From the NCBI GenBank assembly GCA_027038235.1, contig JALVXV010000292.1:1-6652 (forward strand): a DNA stretch of 6,652 nt, given 5' to 3'. Below, in pieces: positions 1-6,267 of this stretch; position 1 is the stretch's first letter; each line of letters begins with the position of its first letter. Source of the DNA: Campylobacterales bacterium. GTDB taxonomy: Bacteria; Campylobacterota; Campylobacteria; Campylobacterales; JALSKU01. The notes below the pieces were generated by a model that had not been told where the DNA came from, searched no databases, and worked only from the letters and a program-made list of their open reading frames with translations. Position numbers and translations under genes: made by a program.

Positions 1-1635
1 GCGACAGGTGTGAAAGATGAGGATTTTGATAAGCCATTTATTGGTGTGGCAAACTCTTTTATAGAGATAATTCCGGGACATTTTTTTCTGGATAAATATG
101 CAAAAATCATAAAAGATGAGATAAGAAAGTGTGGATGTGTTCCATTTGAGTTTAATACTATTGGAGTTGATGATGGGATTGCTATGGGGCATGATGGTAT
201 GCTCTACTCTCTACCTAGCCGTGAGATCATAGCAAACTCCATAGAGACTGTTATGAATGCTCATAAGCTTGATGCAATGATTTGTATTCCAAATTGTGAT
301 AAGATAACTCCGGGTATGGTAATGGGAGCATTAAGAGTAAATGTTCCAACTGTATTTGTTACAGGTGGCCCTATGAAAGCTGGAGTTTTAAGCGATGGAA
401 CTTCTGTAGATCTTGCTACTGTTTTTGAGGGGGTTGGAAAGTATGAAACAGGCGAGATTGATGAGCAAAAATTGGTAGAGCTTGAGTGTGTAGCATGTCC
501 TGGTGGAGGAAGTTGTAGTGGTCTATTTACAGCAAATAGTATGAATACTTTACTTGAGGCAATGGGAGTTGCTCTAAAAGGAAATGGTACTATTTTAGCT
601 TTAACTCCTAAAAGAGAGGAGCTTTTAAGAAAGGCAGCAAGAAGAGTATGTGAAATAGCAAAATCAAAAGAGTTAAGTGAAAAATTTAGACTTAAAAATA
701 TTTTAAATGAAAAAGCTATAAATAATGCCTTTGCAGTTGATATGGCAATGGGAGGAAGTACTAACACAGTTTTACATATGTTAGCTATAGCTAATGAAGC
801 AGGAGTTGATTTTGACTTGGCAAAAATAAACCAAATGAGTAAAAAAGTCTCTCATATAGCAAAAATCTCTCCCTCTCTCTCTAGCGTTCATATGGAGGAT
901 ATAAATAGAGCAGGTGGAGTTAGTGCTGTTATGAAAGAGATAACAAAAAGAGGTAACGATGTGTTAGCACTTGATAATTTAACTATTGAGGGTGAAACTA
1001 TAGGAGAGAGAATAAAAGATGCTAACATAACAGATACTAACATTATCCATAAGATTGACAATCCTTATAGTAAAGTAGGAGGACTTACCATACTTTATGG
1101 AAATTTAGCTACTGAGGGAGCAGTAGTAAAGACTGCTGGGGTAATTCCAAGTATGAGAAAGTTTAGTGGTCGTGCGGTTTGCTTTGACTCCCAAGATGAA
1201 GCGATAGTGGGTATCACAGGTGGAAAAGTAAAAGCTGGGGATGTAGTAGTCATTAGATATGAAGGACCAAAAGGAGGTCCTGGAATGCAAGAGATGCTAA
1301 GCCCTACTTCACTTATTATGGGTATGGGTCTTGGTGATAAAGTTGCATTGGTAACTGATGGTAGATTTAGTGGTGCAACACATGGCACAAGCATAGGACA
1401 TGTCTCACCTGAGGCTGCTGAGGGTGGTTTAATAGCTTTACTAAAAGATGGGGATATTATAGAGATAGATGTTGATAATAATATCTTAAATGTAAAATTG
1501 GATAAAGATGAGATAGAAAAAAGAAGAGCAAATTTTACTCCAAAATTACAAGAGGTAAAAGGCTCTTGGTTAAAGCAGTATAGAATACTTGTAACCAATG
1601 CATCTCATGGAGCAGTTTTAAAAACTGAGTTATAA
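1..1635 (+). CDS. ilvD: Dihydroxy-acid dehydratase (5' partial)
   Basis: IlvD dehydrates 2,3-dihydroxy-isovalerate and 2,3-dihydroxy-3-methylvalerate to the 2-keto acids that precede valine, leucine and isoleucine. It is a cytoplasmic Fe-S enzyme. The frame is open from base 1 (A-T-G-V-K-D-E-D-F), which matches the family's RATG-[LV]-KDEDF segment near residue 20. The real start therefore lies about 20 codons upstream, and the GTG at base 10 is an internal valine. Visible motifs are EFNTIGVDDGIAMGH, NCDKITPGM (cluster Cys at 295-297), CPGGGSCSGLFTANSMN (cluster Cys at 514-516, with an extra Cys at 496-498), MGGSTNTVLH and DGRFSGATHG (catalytic-type Ser at 1369-1371). The position that is Cys in [2Fe-2S] family members is Gly here (PGH, Gly at 76-78), as in the E. 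coli [4Fe-4S] enzyme. The C-terminus is intact, and the stop codon abuts marC directly. Family assignment is essentially certain. A paralogous sugar-acid dehydratase is unlikely given the close match to IlvD motifs. Confidence 0.96.
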   Translation, partial: ATGVKDEDFDKPFIGVANSFIEIIPGHFFLDKYAKIIKDEIRKCGCVPFEFNTIGVDDGIAMGHDGMLYSLPSREIIANSIETVMNAHKLDAMICIPNCDKITPGMVMGALRVNVPTVFVTGGPMKAGVLSDGTSVDLATVFEGVGKYETGEIDEQKLVELECVACPGGGSCSGLFTANSMNTLLEAMGVALKGNGTILALTPKREELLRKAARRVCEIAKSKELSEKFRLKNILNEKAINNAFAVDMAMGGSTNTVLHMLAIANEAGVDFDLAKINQMSKKVSHIAKISPSLSSVHMEDINRAGGVSAVMKEITKRGNDVLALDNLTIEGETIGERIKDANITDTNIIHKIDNPYSKVGGLTILYGNLATEGAVVKTAGVIPSMRKFSGRAVCFDSQDEAIVGITGGKVKAGDVVVIRYEGPKGGPGMQEMLSPTSLIMGMGLGDKVALVTDGRFSGATHGTSIGHVSPEAAEGGLIALLKDGDIIEIDVDNNILNVKLDKDEIEKRRANFTPKLQEVKGSWLKQYRILVTNASHGAVLKTEL

Positions 1636-2277
1636 ATGCAGCACTTTTTTGATCTCTTTTTGTCTGAAGCAGTAGCTATCTTTGCCATACTTGATCCTAT
1701 TGGAGTGAGTGCAATGATACCCTCACTCCTTCATCAAAATATCACAAAACAGGAGATAAAAAGGGTTGCTTTTATGGCAACTTTGACAGCAGGTGTATCA
1801 TTTTTTGTAGTTTTATTAAGTGGTGATTTTGTGCTAAAGCTTTTTGGGATAGATATGAACTCCTTAAAAGCTATGGGTGGAGTGGTGCTACTTTTAATGG
1901 CGATAAATATGGTAAATGGTCATAGTAAAAAAAGTTCTCGCCACTCAAAAGAGGAGGAAGAGGAGGCAAAAGAGCATGAAAATTTAGCAGTTATTCCTAT
2001 AGGCATCCCTATCATTTTTGGACCTGGTCTTTTTGCAACTATTATCATTTACAAATCTCAAGCAGACAATGCAAGTGATGTTTTCTCTTTGATTTTTGCT
2101 TTTTTGGTAAATCTTTTTGTGCTGTATTTGACTTTAAGAAACTCAATATATATAAAAAAGGTTGTAGGTATTACAGGTGAAAAGATAGTAACAAGACTTA
2201 TGGGACTTATCACAGGAGCCATTGCTATACAGTTTATAGTAAGCGGAGTAGTTGAGATTGCAAAGAGGTATATATGA
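1636..2277 (+). CDS. MarC-family integral membrane protein
   Basis: This is a 213-residue inner-membrane protein of the MarC/YchE/YhgN family. Its molecular function is unsettled: the name comes from a multiple-antibiotic-resistance locus, but later work did not support a role in resistance. About six hydrophobic segments are visible, near residues 8-31, 43-63, 66-94, 118-138, 148-168 and 187-207. Family hallmarks are DPIG (20-23) in the first segment, PIGIPIIFGPG (121-131) opening the fourth, and RLMGLITGAIAIQFIVSG in the last. Between segments 3 and 4 lies a strongly charged loop (about 95-116) with three or more His, several Lys/Ser and a run of five Glu. The ATG directly follows the ilvD TAA with no spacer, and only a weak GAG precedes it, which suggests translation by coupling to ilvD. 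The end overlaps the next gene by ATGA. The family call is firm, and transport or any other activity is unknown. Confidence 0.9.
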   Translation: MQHFFDLFLSEAVAIFAILDPIGVSAMIPSLLHQNITKQEIKRVAFMATLTAGVSFFVVLLSGDFVLKLFGIDMNSLKAMGGVVLLLMAINMVNGHSKKSSRHSKEEEEEAKEHENLAVIPIGIPIIFGPGLFATIIIYKSQADNASDVFSLIFAFLVNLFVLYLTLRNSIYIKKVVGITGEKIVTRLMGLITGAIAIQFIVSGVVEIAKRYI

Positions 2278-2687
2278 GTATAATAAAAGAGTTTTTTTAT
2301 AAAGTTAAAGTTACAAAAAATGAGATAGATTTTAATAACCATTTAAATAACTTTTTTTATGTAAAGTGGATGCAAGATAGTGGTATAGAACACTCAAAAG
2401 CCAATGGTATAACACTTGAAACATATGAAAAAATAGGTGCAACTTGGTTTGCCAAATCTCACCACATTGAGTATAAGGCACCTGCTTTTTTAGGGGATGA
2501 GATAGTAGTAAAAACTTGGATAAGCAAAATAGATAAGATAAAATCTACTAGAAAGTATGAGTTTTATCGAGTAGGTGATGATAAGCTTTTAGCTACGGCT
2601 GAAACTGTATGGGTCTTTGTAGATATGAAAAGTGGAAGACCGACCCCCATAAAAGATGAAATAAGAGATTGTTTCATAGTCGGTTAA
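2274..2687 (+). CDS. Hotdog-fold acyl-thioesterase (4HBT/FAT-like)
   Basis: This 137-residue protein is the usual size for a single hotdog domain, and probably hydrolyses acyl-CoA or acyl-ACP in the cytoplasm. The N-terminal active-site signature reads E-I-D-F-N-N-H-L-N-N at residues 17-26, with candidate catalytic Asp19, Asn21 and His23. It is followed by an aromatic-rich helix (FFYVKWMQDSGIEHS), the central strand SHHIEYKAPAFLGDEIVV (62-79), and the C-terminal strands KYEFYRV and ATAETVWVFVDMKSGRPTPI. The D-x-N-x-H-x-N-N form resembles acyl-ACP thioesterases (FatA/FatB type) more than the Y-x-D-T-D-x-x-G-H-V-N form of classic YbgC. The ATG overlaps the marC stop (ATGA) and has an AGAGG ribosome site at 2264-2268, five bases upstream. 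It is probably the last gene of an ilvD-marC-thioesterase unit. Fold and general activity are well supported; substrate is not. YbgC, FadM or a FabZ-like role are alternatives. Confidence 0.86.
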   Translation: MSIIKEFFYKVKVTKNEIDFNNHLNNFFYVKWMQDSGIEHSKANGITLETYEKIGATWFAKSHHIEYKAPAFLGDEIVVKTWISKIDKIKSTRKYEFYRVGDDKLLATAETVWVFVDMKSGRPTPIKDEIRDCFIVG

Positions 2688-2696
2688 AAATTTTTT
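2639..2696 (+). terminator. Weak candidate terminator at end of thioesterase gene
   Basis: ACCGAC (2639-2644) pairs with GTCGGT (2679-2684), and nested inside it ATGAAA (2656-2661) pairs with TTTCAT (2672-2677). A run of six T follows at 2691-2696. The structure overlaps the last codons, and the T run starts six bases after the stem. It is therefore a poor intrinsic terminator, but it is the only candidate between this operon and pyrG apart from the repeat array downstream. Confidence 0.25.
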
Positions 2697-2699
2697 GAG

Positions 2700-2705
2700 T
2701 ATAAT
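2700..2705 (+). promoter_or_regulatory. Candidate -10 box (TATAAT) for pyrG-recJ
   Basis: A perfect TATAAT sits just after a run of six T, in the context TTTTTTGAG-TATAAT. This resembles the sigma-70 promoters of Campylobacterota, which rely on the -10 box and upstream T-rich DNA. Transcription would begin near 2712 and give a leader of about 145 bases containing the hairpin and heptad array. A second, weaker candidate is TATATT at 2812-2817, which would give a short leader that omits the array. A third AT-rich box, near 2835-2842, lies too close to the ribosome site to serve. Confidence 0.5.
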
Positions 2706-2715
2706 TTCATCTGAA

Positions 2716-2728
2716 AATCCTTCGGATT
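2716..2728 (+). other. Small perfect hairpin in pyrG upstream region
   Basis: AATCC-TTC-GGATT is a 5-bp stem with a three-base loop. It lies a few bases after the predicted transcription start and just before the heptad array. It could be a leader stem or simply part of the repeat unit. There is no direct evidence of function. Confidence 0.45.
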
Positions 2729-2802
2729 AAGCTTAGAGCTAAGAGCTTAGGGTTAAGAGTTAAAAAGGCTCCAAGCTCTTAGCTCTTGGCTTTAAGCTTT
2801 TC
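2726..2802 (+). repeat. Degenerate 7-bp repeat array reversing orientation, forming a long inverted repeat
   Basis: The stretch reads as eleven in-phase heptads. The forward units are ATTAAGC, TTAGAGC, TAAGAGC, TTAGGGT, TAAGAGT and TAAAAAG (2726-2767). From 2768 the units are the reverse-complement type: GCTCCAA, GCTCTTA, GCTCTTG, GCTTTAA and GCTTTTC. As a result AGAGCTAAGAGCTT (2735-2748) is perfectly complementary to AAGCTCTTAGCTCT (2773-2786), and AAGCTT occurs again just outside each arm (2729-2734, 2794-2799). Four T follow at 2798-2801. The stem could act as a terminator, an RNA leader structure or a DNA cruciform, or the array could be a dispersed intergenic repeat of the genome. The structure is read directly; the role is not known. 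Confidence 0.8.
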
Positions 2803-2857
2803 ATGATTATTTATATTTTGAAACAGAAGGGTTTTATATAAATTTTTAAGGTAAAAT

Positions 2858-4489
2858 ATGTCAAACAGTAAAACCAAATATATATTTGTTACCGGAGGGG
2901 TTTTAAGCTCTCTTGGCAAAGGGATAGCAAGTGCTAGTATAGCAACTCTTTTAAAACATTCAGGATATAGAGTATCTATTTTGAAAATGGATCCATATAT
3001 CAATGTAGATCCCGGTACTATGAGTCCATTAGAACATGGAGAGGTTTTTGTTACAGATGATGGTGCTGAGACTGATTTGGATCTAGGACATTATGAGAGA
3101 TTTTTAGATGTCAATCTCTCAAAATACAATAATTTTACGACAGGTCAAGTTTACTCTACCGTTATAGAGAGAGAAAGAAGGGGGGATTATCTAGGAAAAA
3201 CTATCCAAGTTATACCTCATATTGTAAATGAGATAAAAGAGAGAATTATAAAAGCTGGAGAAAAAGAGGATATTCTTATCGTTGAGATAGGTGGAACTGT
3301 CGGAGATATTGAGGGACTACCATTTTTAGAGGCTATTAGAGAGTTAAAAAGAGATGTAGGCAAAAATAGAGCTATCTTTGTCCATCTTACTTTGGTGCCA
3401 TATCTTAGTGCGGCAGGTGAACTAAAGACAAAACCTACTCAGCATAGTGTGCAAGAGCTTAGAAGAATTGGTATCACTCCGCATGTGCTTATATGTAGAA
3501 CTGAAAAAAGTATCCCAAAGCCCATGAAAGAGAAAATTGCATCTTCATGCGATGTTGAAAAAAACTCTGTTATCGAGGCAATTGATTCTAAAAGTATATA
3601 TAAAGTTCCTCTTAACTTTTTAAATGAGGGGATTTTAGAGCCAATATCTGAGTATTTAAATCTAAAAGAGTTAAAACCAGATATGAAGCAGTGGGATTCT
3701 TTGGTAAAAAGAGTAATTGCTCCAACCAAAAAGACAAAGATAGCATTTGTAGGAAAGTATCTTAATCTTAAAGAGGCTTATAAGTCACTTACTGAGGCAT
3801 TTGTACATTGTGGGGCAAATCTAAATGCAAAAGTTGAACTTCTTTGGGTTGATAGTGAGGATTTGGAAAAAGGGAAAAATTTTGAACTTTTAGAAGATGC
3901 AAATGGCATACTAGTGGCAGGTGGATTTGGAGAAAGAGGTATAAAAGGCAAGATAAAAGCTATAGAGTATGCAAGAGTAAATAAAAAGCCATATCTTGGT
4001 ATATGCTTGGGAATGCAACTAGCTTTGATAGAGTTTGCAAGAAATGTCTTGGGGCTTGAGGATGCAAATTCGGTAGAGTTTGATAAAAATTGTAAAAATC
4101 CTATAGTTTATCTAATAGATGAGTTTATAGATAGTAGCGGAAATAAGCAACTTAGAACTCACACTAGTCCCCTTGGAGGCACCATGAGACTAGGAGCTTA
4201 TGAGTGTGATATAAAAGAGGGTACACTTTTATCAAAAGCTTATGATGGGAAGAAAAAAGTGTATGAAAGACATAGGCATAGATATGAGGCAAATCCTGCA
4301 TATAAAAAAGAGTATGAAAAAAATGGACTTATAATTAGTGGGGAGAGCAAGGGACTTATAGAGGTAGTTGAGTTAAAAGATCACCCTTGGTTTATGGGGG
4401 TACAGTTTCATCCTGAATTTACCTCAAGACTGCAAAAGCCCAATAAAGTTATACTCTCATTTGTAGAAGCAGCTCTAAATAATGGCTGA
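2858..4489 (+). CDS. pyrG: CTP synthase (glutamine-hydrolysing)
   Basis: PyrG makes CTP from UTP, ATP and glutamine in the cytoplasm, the last step of pyrimidine nucleotide synthesis. The 543 residues match the usual length (E. coli 545). The N-terminal amidoligase domain shows VTGGVLSSLGKG (11-22), the KMDPYINVDPGTMSP stretch, DDGAETDLDLGHYERF with Asp75, and VEIGGTVGDIEG with Glu143; the last two correspond to the Mg-binding Asp72 and Glu140 of E. coli. A class I glutamine amidotransferase domain starts near residue 290. It has GGFGERG, the nucleophile elbow GICLGMQ (Cys383) and GVQFHPEF (His518, Glu520), so the Cys-His-Glu triad is complete. The ATG has AAGG at 2848-2851 six bases upstream, and MSNSKTKYIFVTGG fits the family N-terminus. 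The end overlaps recJ by 8 bases. The upstream gap carries a promoter candidate and a structured repeat, so expression may be set independently of the genes before it. Confidence 0.98.
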   Translation: MSNSKTKYIFVTGGVLSSLGKGIASASIATLLKHSGYRVSILKMDPYINVDPGTMSPLEHGEVFVTDDGAETDLDLGHYERFLDVNLSKYNNFTTGQVYSTVIERERRGDYLGKTIQVIPHIVNEIKERIIKAGEKEDILIVEIGGTVGDIEGLPFLEAIRELKRDVGKNRAIFVHLTLVPYLSAAGELKTKPTQHSVQELRRIGITPHVLICRTEKSIPKPMKEKIASSCDVEKNSVIEAIDSKSIYKVPLNFLNEGILEPISEYLNLKELKPDMKQWDSLVKRVIAPTKKTKIAFVGKYLNLKEAYKSLTEAFVHCGANLNAKVELLWVDSEDLEKGKNFELLEDANGILVAGGFGERGIKGKIKAIEYARVNKKPYLGICLGMQLALIEFARNVLGLEDANSVEFDKNCKNPIVYLIDEFIDSSGNKQLRTHTSPLGGTMRLGAYECDIKEGTLLSKAYDGKKKVYERHRHRYEANPAYKKEYEKNGLIISGESKGLIEVVELKDHPWFMGVQFHPEFTSRLQKPNKVILSFVEAALNNG

Positions 4490-6056
4490 ATTATTAACAA
4501 AAGATGATATAAAAGAGATTTTATCATCTAGGTTTAAAGAGGATAGATACACAACACTATCATCTTTGCCCTCTCCCTATCTTTTTAAAGATATAAAAAA
4601 GGCTGCTAAAAGAATTATATCTGCAATAGATAACAAAGAGAAGATTACGATAGTAGGGGATTATGATGTAGATGGAGTTATATCCTCTTTTATACTTAGT
4701 GATTTTTTAGAGAATTTTACAACTAATTTAGAAGTAATCATACCAAATAGATTTATTGATGGTTATGGTGTAAGTAAAGAGATCATTGATAAAATTGATT
4801 CGACTTTGGTTATAACTGTTGATAATGGCATATCTGCTATTGAGGCGGCAGCAAGTTGTAAGGATAGAGGAATAGATCTCATTATAACAGATCATCATAA
4901 TATTCCAAAAGAGCTACCAAAAGCCTATGCTATTGTAAATCCAAAACAAAAGGGGTGTGATTTTCCATTTAAAGAGATATGTGGAGCTCAAGTTGCATGG
5001 TATTTAGTAGCTGCGATAAAGGGTGAAATGAAGTTAAAATTTAATCTATTAAGATATATTGATCTTTTAAGTATTGCTATCATAGCTGATATGATGGAGC
5101 TTAGAGAGTTCAACAGGGTTTTAGTTAAGAGAGGATTAAAAGAGATAAACTCTTCAAAAAGAGCTGCAATCCTTGCTATAAAAGAGCAGTTTCAAAAGGA
5201 TAGTTTTGTTAGTGAAGATATATCATACTTGCTATCACCTTTGCTTAATAGTGCTGGAAGAGTTGAAAGTGCAATGTTGGCTCTTAAATTTTTAAAAAGC
5301 AAAACTCTTTCTAAAGCTAGAGAGTATCTTTTGGAAATCGTATCTTTAAATGAACATAGGAAGGAGATAGAAAAGGAGCTATTTGAATTATCACTAAAGA
5401 GTGTTGATGAAAATGAAAAGATTATAATAGTATGGGGTGAGGGATGGCATGAGGGGGTTATTGGTATAGTAGCCTCAAGACTTGCAAGAAGATTTAAAAA
5501 ACCAGCTATTGTATTTAGTGTAGAAAATGGCATTGCAAAAGGGAGTGCTAGAAGCATAGGTGAAGTTAATATACTCTTATTGGTAGAGTGTGCAAAAGAG
5601 AGTATCATAAAGTATGGTGGACATAAAGGTGCAGCCGGACTTAGCATTGAGGCTGAAAAACTTCCCTATTTTAAAAGGAGGGTCAAAGAGTGTGCATCTA
5701 AACTTCCAAGGGAGCTATTTATGCCAAAAAAAGAGATATTAGGGCAGATAGATGCAAAGGAGATAGATTTTGAACTATTGGAGATCTTAGAAAGTTTTGA
5801 GCCATATGGACAAAACAATCCAAAACCCCACTTTTTGATAAAAGATGCAAAAGTTAAAAAAGCAAGAATCTTAGGAAAAGAGCAAAACCACCAAAAGCTT
5901 ATATTAGAAGTAAATAGTACCATTTTGGAGTCTATGGATTTTAATTTTTTAGAAAAGATTTCTATTGGTTCTAGTATAAATATAGTATTTACAATATCAA
6001 AAAACTTTTATAGAGGATATATAACTCCTCAACTACTCATAGAAGAGATAATTTAA
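4482..6056 (+). CDS. recJ: Single-stranded-DNA-specific exonuclease RecJ
   Basis: RecJ degrades single-stranded DNA 5' to 3' in recombinational repair (RecF pathway), mismatch repair and fork processing. It is a cytoplasmic, metal-dependent DHH phosphoesterase. The 524 residues are shorter than E. coli RecJ (577). DHH-domain motifs are GDYDVDG (59-65), ITVDNG (111-116, Asp114), TDHHNIP (136-142, with DHH at 137-139), GAQVAWYL (168-175), and IADMMEL with Asp203. NSAGRVESA (256-264) follows. The DHHA1 domain carries GWHEGVIGIVASRLA (321-335), GSARS (354-358) and YGGHKGAAG (378-386). The C-terminal part (about 415-524) corresponds to the OB-like region, with ESFEPYGQNNPKP. All expected metal ligands are present. 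The ATG lies inside the pyrG end, with only a weak AGAAG about 12 bases before it, so translational coupling to pyrG is likely. Adjacent pyrG and recJ are, as I recall, also found in Campylobacter jejuni and Helicobacter pylori. Confidence 0.95.
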   Translation: MAELLTKDDIKEILSSRFKEDRYTTLSSLPSPYLFKDIKKAAKRIISAIDNKEKITIVGDYDVDGVISSFILSDFLENFTTNLEVIIPNRFIDGYGVSKEIIDKIDSTLVITVDNGISAIEAAASCKDRGIDLIITDHHNIPKELPKAYAIVNPKQKGCDFPFKEICGAQVAWYLVAAIKGEMKLKFNLLRYIDLLSIAIIADMMELREFNRVLVKRGLKEINSSKRAAILAIKEQFQKDSFVSEDISYLLSPLLNSAGRVESAMLALKFLKSKTLSKAREYLLEIVSLNEHRKEIEKELFELSLKSVDENEKIIIVWGEGWHEGVIGIVASRLARRFKKPAIVFSVENGIAKGSARSIGEVNILLLVECAKESIIKYGGHKGAAGLSIEAEKLPYFKRRVKECASKLPRELFMPKKEILGQIDAKEIDFELLEILESFEPYGQNNPKPHFLIKDAKVKKARILGKEQNHQKLILEVNSTILESMDFNFLEKISIGSSINIVFTISKNFYRGYITPQLLIEEII

Positions 6057-6061
6057 ACTTA

Positions 6062-6099
6062 TAATAATAATAAGCTATAAATATAACTTATCATTATAA
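6062..6099 (+). terminator. AT-rich inverted repeat after recJ, possible terminator
   Basis: Bases 6062-6074 and 6087-6099 are complementary at 11 of 13 positions, around a 12-base loop. The inner AATAAG/CTTATC-type segment pairs best. The stem is almost all A-T and no clean T run follows directly (ATTTTTC begins at 6107). It could therefore be a weak recJ terminator or an AT-rich operator. Its ATAAT repeats also superficially recall Fur sites. Confidence 0.3.
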
Positions 6100-6134
6100 A
6101 TAAAATATTTTTCAAAAATTCTTTAGCCCAAAAT

Positions 6135-6140
6135 TATAAT
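6135..6140 (+). promoter_or_regulatory. Candidate distal -10 box (TATAAT)
   Basis: A perfect TATAAT occurs in T/A-rich DNA 130 bases before the molybdoenzyme start codon. It would give a transcript starting near 6147, just before the TTACA/TGTAA palindrome. In DNA this AT-rich the hexamer can arise by chance, so it is a secondary promoter candidate only. Confidence 0.3.
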
Positions 6141-6155
6141 AAGTATAAAAAAATG

Positions 6156-6168
6156 TTACATTTTGTAA
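6156..6168. promoter_or_regulatory. Perfect palindrome TTACA-N3-TGTAA, possible operator
   Basis: TTACA (6156-6160) and TGTAA (6164-6168) form a perfect inverted repeat with a TTT spacer. It starts about 9 bases after the predicted start of the distal promoter, where a repressor or response regulator could act. Paired G and C bases set it apart from the surrounding A/T-only sequence. No regulator can be named from the sequence. Confidence 0.35.
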
Positions 6169-6204
6169 TAAATTTATAAAAATATTTTAATTTTATTATA
6201 ATAA

Positions 6205-6218
6205 TTGAGCATAATCAA
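6205..6218. promoter_or_regulatory. FNR/CRP-like binding site (TTGAG-N4-ATCAA)
   Basis: TTGAGCATAATCAA matches the FNR consensus TTGAT-N4-ATCAA at nine of ten defined positions. Its centre (6211.5) is 29.5 bases before the first base of the TATAAT at 6241. This places it at -41.5 from a start at 6253, the classic class II activator position, where the protein replaces a -35 box. No -35 match is present. The downstream gene is a respiratory molybdoenzyme, a typical target of CRP/FNR-family regulators that respond to low oxygen or alternative electron acceptors. Which family member binds is unknown. Confidence 0.6.
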
Positions 6219-6240
6219 CAATATAAAATCTTTCATTAGA

Positions 6241-6246
6241 TATAAT
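6241..6246 (+). promoter_or_regulatory. -10 box (TATAAT) of the molybdoenzyme promoter
   Basis: A perfect TATAAT gives a predicted start at 6253 (a G) and an 18-base untranslated leader that holds the ribosome site. The spacing to the FNR-like palindrome supports it over the nearby TATAAA at 6222-6227. Confidence 0.65.
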
Positions 6247-6258
6247 TTGTTAGTTAAT

Positions 6259-6267
6259 TAAGGAGGT
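6259..6267 (+). promoter_or_regulatory. Full-strength Shine-Dalgarno site
   Basis: TAAGGAGGT is fully complementary to the 3' end of bacterial 16S rRNA, with three bases between it and the ATG at 6271 (four from AGGAGG). It is much stronger than the ribosome sites of the other genes here. It fixes the start codon and suggests high translation once the promoter is on. Confidence 0.85.

Noticed and set aside
10..12. GTG at base 10 as the ilvD start
   Set aside because: The frame is open upstream and the preceding codons (A-T-G) match the conserved RATG segment of the family, so this is an internal valine.
81..87. Run of seven T in ilvD as a slippage site
   Set aside because: Such runs are expected at this base composition. 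Phase-variable tracts in Campylobacterota are usually poly-G/C of eight or more.
261..767. Long minus-strand open frame opposite ilvD, and similar ones opposite marC, pyrG, recJ and the molybdoenzyme
   Set aside because: They lie entirely antisense to genes with clear family motifs, and their translations show no recognisable domain or ribosome site.
867..882. CT-rich dinucleotide run inside ilvD, ending in (CT)5, as a possible phase-variable tract
   Set aside because: It is too short for frequent slippage and lies in a well-conserved reading frame that translates normally (SPSLSS).
6059..6105. Fur box in the ATAAT-rich stretch after recJ
   Set aside because: Repeats of ATAAT resemble Fur sites, but the region is almost pure A/T, the match is degenerate and nothing nearby is linked to iron.
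6107..6119. ATTTTT-C-AAAAAT as a terminator hairpin
   Set aside because: A one-base loop cannot form a hairpin and the arms are only A-T pairs; it is a DNA palindrome of low information.
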